Below, one piece after another: positions 5,921-7,472 of a stretch of DNA of 7,472 nt. Source of the DNA: Methylococcaceae bacterium (GTDB lineage Bacteria > Pseudomonadota > Gammaproteobacteria > Methylococcales > Methylomonadaceae); the NCBI GenBank assembly GCA_003155565.1, contig PMDM01000108.1:1-7472 (forward strand). The letters run 5' to 3'. Under the pieces are notes generated by a model. The model was given only the letters and a program-made list of their open reading frames with translations, was not told where the DNA came from and did no database searches. A program made the position numbers and the translations under genes. Every line of letters begins with the position of its first letter. Position 1 is the first letter of the stretch.

Positions 5921-7297
5921 TTAATCGGGAGAATTTGGTTTACGGTCGTTATAGGTGCTGAAACTATCATTCAGTGCCTGCACCAAGTCTTTGGTTTTAT
6001 CGGAGAGTTGGGTCAACCTCGATTTAGTTTTCTTGTTCCAGCCCACAGGTTCCGAAAAATTAAGCAACATCCGTGAAAATGTCAGGTTCGATTCGAACAT
6101 TTCGCCTAGGTTTTCCAGCAAATTCAGTTCTTTCTGACGGGTATTTAGTTTGTTAACGATGAATTTGGCTTGCAACTTACTCATAATCAAGTGCAAGGGC
6201 AGCATGACAGCGATGATAACCAGAACTACTATGGGGCCGATGATAGGATCAAACAACAGGTCGATAATGCCGATTTGTAATTCCGCGAGGACTGCCAGTG
6301 CTGCAATAGCGCCAAGAATGAGCAGACTGGACATATTGACACGTTCTTTCCAGAGGGCGACGCCGCTTTTAACCTCAGGGATGACCACGTTTTCAATTTC
6401 ATGGATGCTTTTTTCTAAGGTATTTAGAATCCGGTATGACCGATCATGCTCAACATTGGCCAGACGTAGGTCAATTTCGGTAAATTGTGGTGTATTTTGA
6501 GCGTTAGCGCTGTGCTCTTGGTTGGGCAGTAAGATAAACTGCCCAGTATTAAGGCCAATGTCGGCTAATCTCCGTTGCCAGGAGGAGATAATCTCACTGC
6601 TTTTGGTAGGGTAAAAAGTCGCTGCCGGAGCATCTATAAGATAAATAAATTTATTGGTATCCTGTTGTAAGGAGATTTGCTGGATCAGTTCATTCATCAG
6701 GGATGTCGATGTTTCAAAAACATCACAAAATACGAGGACTAGATCAGAATTTTCGAGAATATGAGTCGTTAACATCGACATGACGGGGGTAGCCGATGTT
6801 GCGCTGACATTCGGCGCATCGATAAACAATTTACCTTTTAAGCGGTCGCTATTAATGGTTTTTAATTCCAGATACGAGTTAATCCGGCGACCTTCACCTT
6901 CCTGTAACTGTTCAATTTTCTGGCTGATCTGGTAAAACGGGTAACGATGGTCAACATCCAGGGCTGTTCCTGGCAAGGTTGCAGGCGTAGACTGGTTGCT
7001 ATTTAGGAGTACCGTAAATTTGTGGCTGGATGCCTGAATGCCGGAAAGTAATTGATCCATACTCAGGTAGCTGTTGATAAACCTTGATTTAGCCGTGGAG
7101 TTACCGCCAATCAAGCTAATAACTGGCCACCAGGAGTATTTGCTGGCGGTGGTTTCCTCATTTTCAATCAGCCCCAAGTCATATTCAACTTGATCGAGTT
7201 CGTGGAAGACTTTCGCTGCGTTCAGCAATACCGGGCTGTCATTGGCAAAGTGCTTTTCCAAGTTGACCAGGTATTTGCTAACTGTTTTATCAGCCAT
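5921..7297 (-). CDS. EHD/dynamin-like P-loop membrane protein with degenerate G motifs
   Basis: 458 residues. The N-terminal part resembles the G domain of EHD-type dynamin-superfamily proteins, which remodel membranes. A helical lead (1-50) is followed by the P-loop SLIGGNSTAKSRFINSYL (61-78; EHDs have a GxYSTGK(T/S) loop), then SGIQASSHKFTVL (85-97) at the switch I position, PGTALDVDHRYPF (109-121; compare EHD GNALVVDPxxPF), LFIDAPNVSA (157-166) at the DTPG site, and DLVLVFCD (185-192). FIYLIDAPA (217-225) falls where NKxD is expected. Key changes: the P-loop Gly is Ala69, the switch I threonines are Ser90-Ser91, DxPG is DAPN, and NKxD is absent. Residues 323-372 form two hydrophobic segments (membrane hairpin), followed by a helical tail (373-445) with coiled-coil-like character. 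GGGG 7 bases before the ATG is a fair ribosome binding site, and TATAAA just upstream (complement of 7321-7326) is a possible -10 box. First gene of the - strand operon. Bacterial function unknown; membrane remodelling or scaffolding is inferred. Confidence 0.85.
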   Translation of the reverse strand: MADKTVSKYLVNLEKHFANDSPVLLNAAKVFHELDQVEYDLGLIENEETTASKYSWWPVISLIGGNSTAKSRFINSYLSMDQLLSGIQASSHKFTVLLNSNQSTPATLPGTALDVDHRYPFYQISQKIEQLQEGEGRRINSYLELKTINSDRLKGKLFIDAPNVSATSATPVMSMLTTHILENSDLVLVFCDVFETSTSLMNELIQQISLQQDTNKFIYLIDAPAATFYPTKSSEIISSWQRRLADIGLNTGQFILLPNQEHSANAQNTPQFTEIDLRLANVEHDRSYRILNTLEKSIHEIENVVIPEVKSGVALWKERVNMSSLLILGAIAALAVLAELQIGIIDLLFDPIIGPIVVLVIIAVMLPLHLIMSKLQAKFIVNKLNTRQKELNLLENLGEMFESNLTFSRMLLNFSEPVGWNKKTKSRLTQLSDKTKDLVQALNDSFSTYNDRKPNSPD

Positions 7298-7391
7298 GTG
7301 TTGACCCCATTTTGTTGAGTTTTATAGGTATGAAGTATTAAAAATAGTTTAACTTTTTTGTTTACATGCGCATAACATTAATCGAAGAGGG

Positions 7392-7472
7392 TTAAGAACT
7401 TTTGGCATGAGCTTGTAGACGATAATAAATTGCACCACCAATTACCTTTCGTAGTGGTTCAATATCTGTCTT
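7392..7472 (-). CDS. C-terminal end of a truncated-by-window gene, possibly a TetR-type regulator
   Basis: Reading in from the right edge on the - strand, 26 sense codons (KTDIEPLRKVIGGAIYYRLQ..., ending AKSS) run to a TAA at 7392-7394. The I-G-G-A-I-Y-Y-R-L segment resembles the last ligand-domain helix of many TetR/AcrR regulators (G-x-(I/L)-Y-Y-R-L). The rest of the gene lies outside the window, so neither the family nor the reading frame can be confirmed. It ends 94 bases upstream of the dynamin-like gene on the same strand; the AT-rich gap could hold a promoter for that gene. Confidence 0.5.
   Translation of the reverse strand, partial: KTDIEPLRKVIGGAIYYRLQAHAKSS

Noticed and set aside
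6150..6500. 116-codon frame on the + strand
   Set aside because: It is antisense to the membrane part of the dynamin-like gene and has no recognisable features.

Overview
The window looks like chromosomal DNA of a gamma-proteobacterium. The tryptophanyl-tRNA synthetase is of the GITTTGTPHLGNY type that I associate with the Pseudomonas/Xanthomonas side of the class. The moderate GC content, the interspersed palindromic repeats and a dynamin-like gene would fit a methanotroph-like (Methylococcales) genome. That placement is an impression from recognised protein types, not a database result. No rRNA, tRNA, CRISPR array or recognisable transposase gene is visible.

Left part, + strand (167-2606): a compact three-gene operon for an ABC importer of the nitrate/sulfonate/taurine (NitT/TauT) type. 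It encodes a secreted substrate-binding protein, a membrane permease and an ATPase, with 4 and 3 bases between genes. The substrate cannot be read from the sequence. The ATPase has an altered signature (LSLGM instead of LSGGQ), and the permease lacks the usual glycine in its EAA loop.

Middle, + strand (2883-4612): trpS overlaps by 4 bases a gene for a small polytopic membrane protein of uncertain family, possibly BPSS1780-like. This pair is bracketed by two related non-coding palindromic elements: 2686-2827 in front of trpS, and 4613-4774 in the convergent gap behind the membrane gene. Both share a 50-odd-bp core in opposite orientation and have inverted ends, so they look like REP/MITE-type elements. 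The first can fold into two mutually exclusive hairpins about 55 bp upstream of the trpS start.

Right part, - strand (7297 down to 4780): a probable operon read right to left. It encodes an EHD/dynamin-like P-loop protein with a C-terminal membrane hairpin and strongly degenerate nucleotide-binding motifs, then a 165-residue four- or five-helix membrane protein of unknown function, then a YigZ/IMPACT-family protein. At the right edge, 26 codons of another - strand gene end at 7392; they resemble the C-terminus of a TetR-type regulator.

The most interesting item is the dynamin-like gene. It keeps the EHD-family layout, but all the motifs needed for normal nucleotide turnover are changed, and it sits with a small membrane protein.
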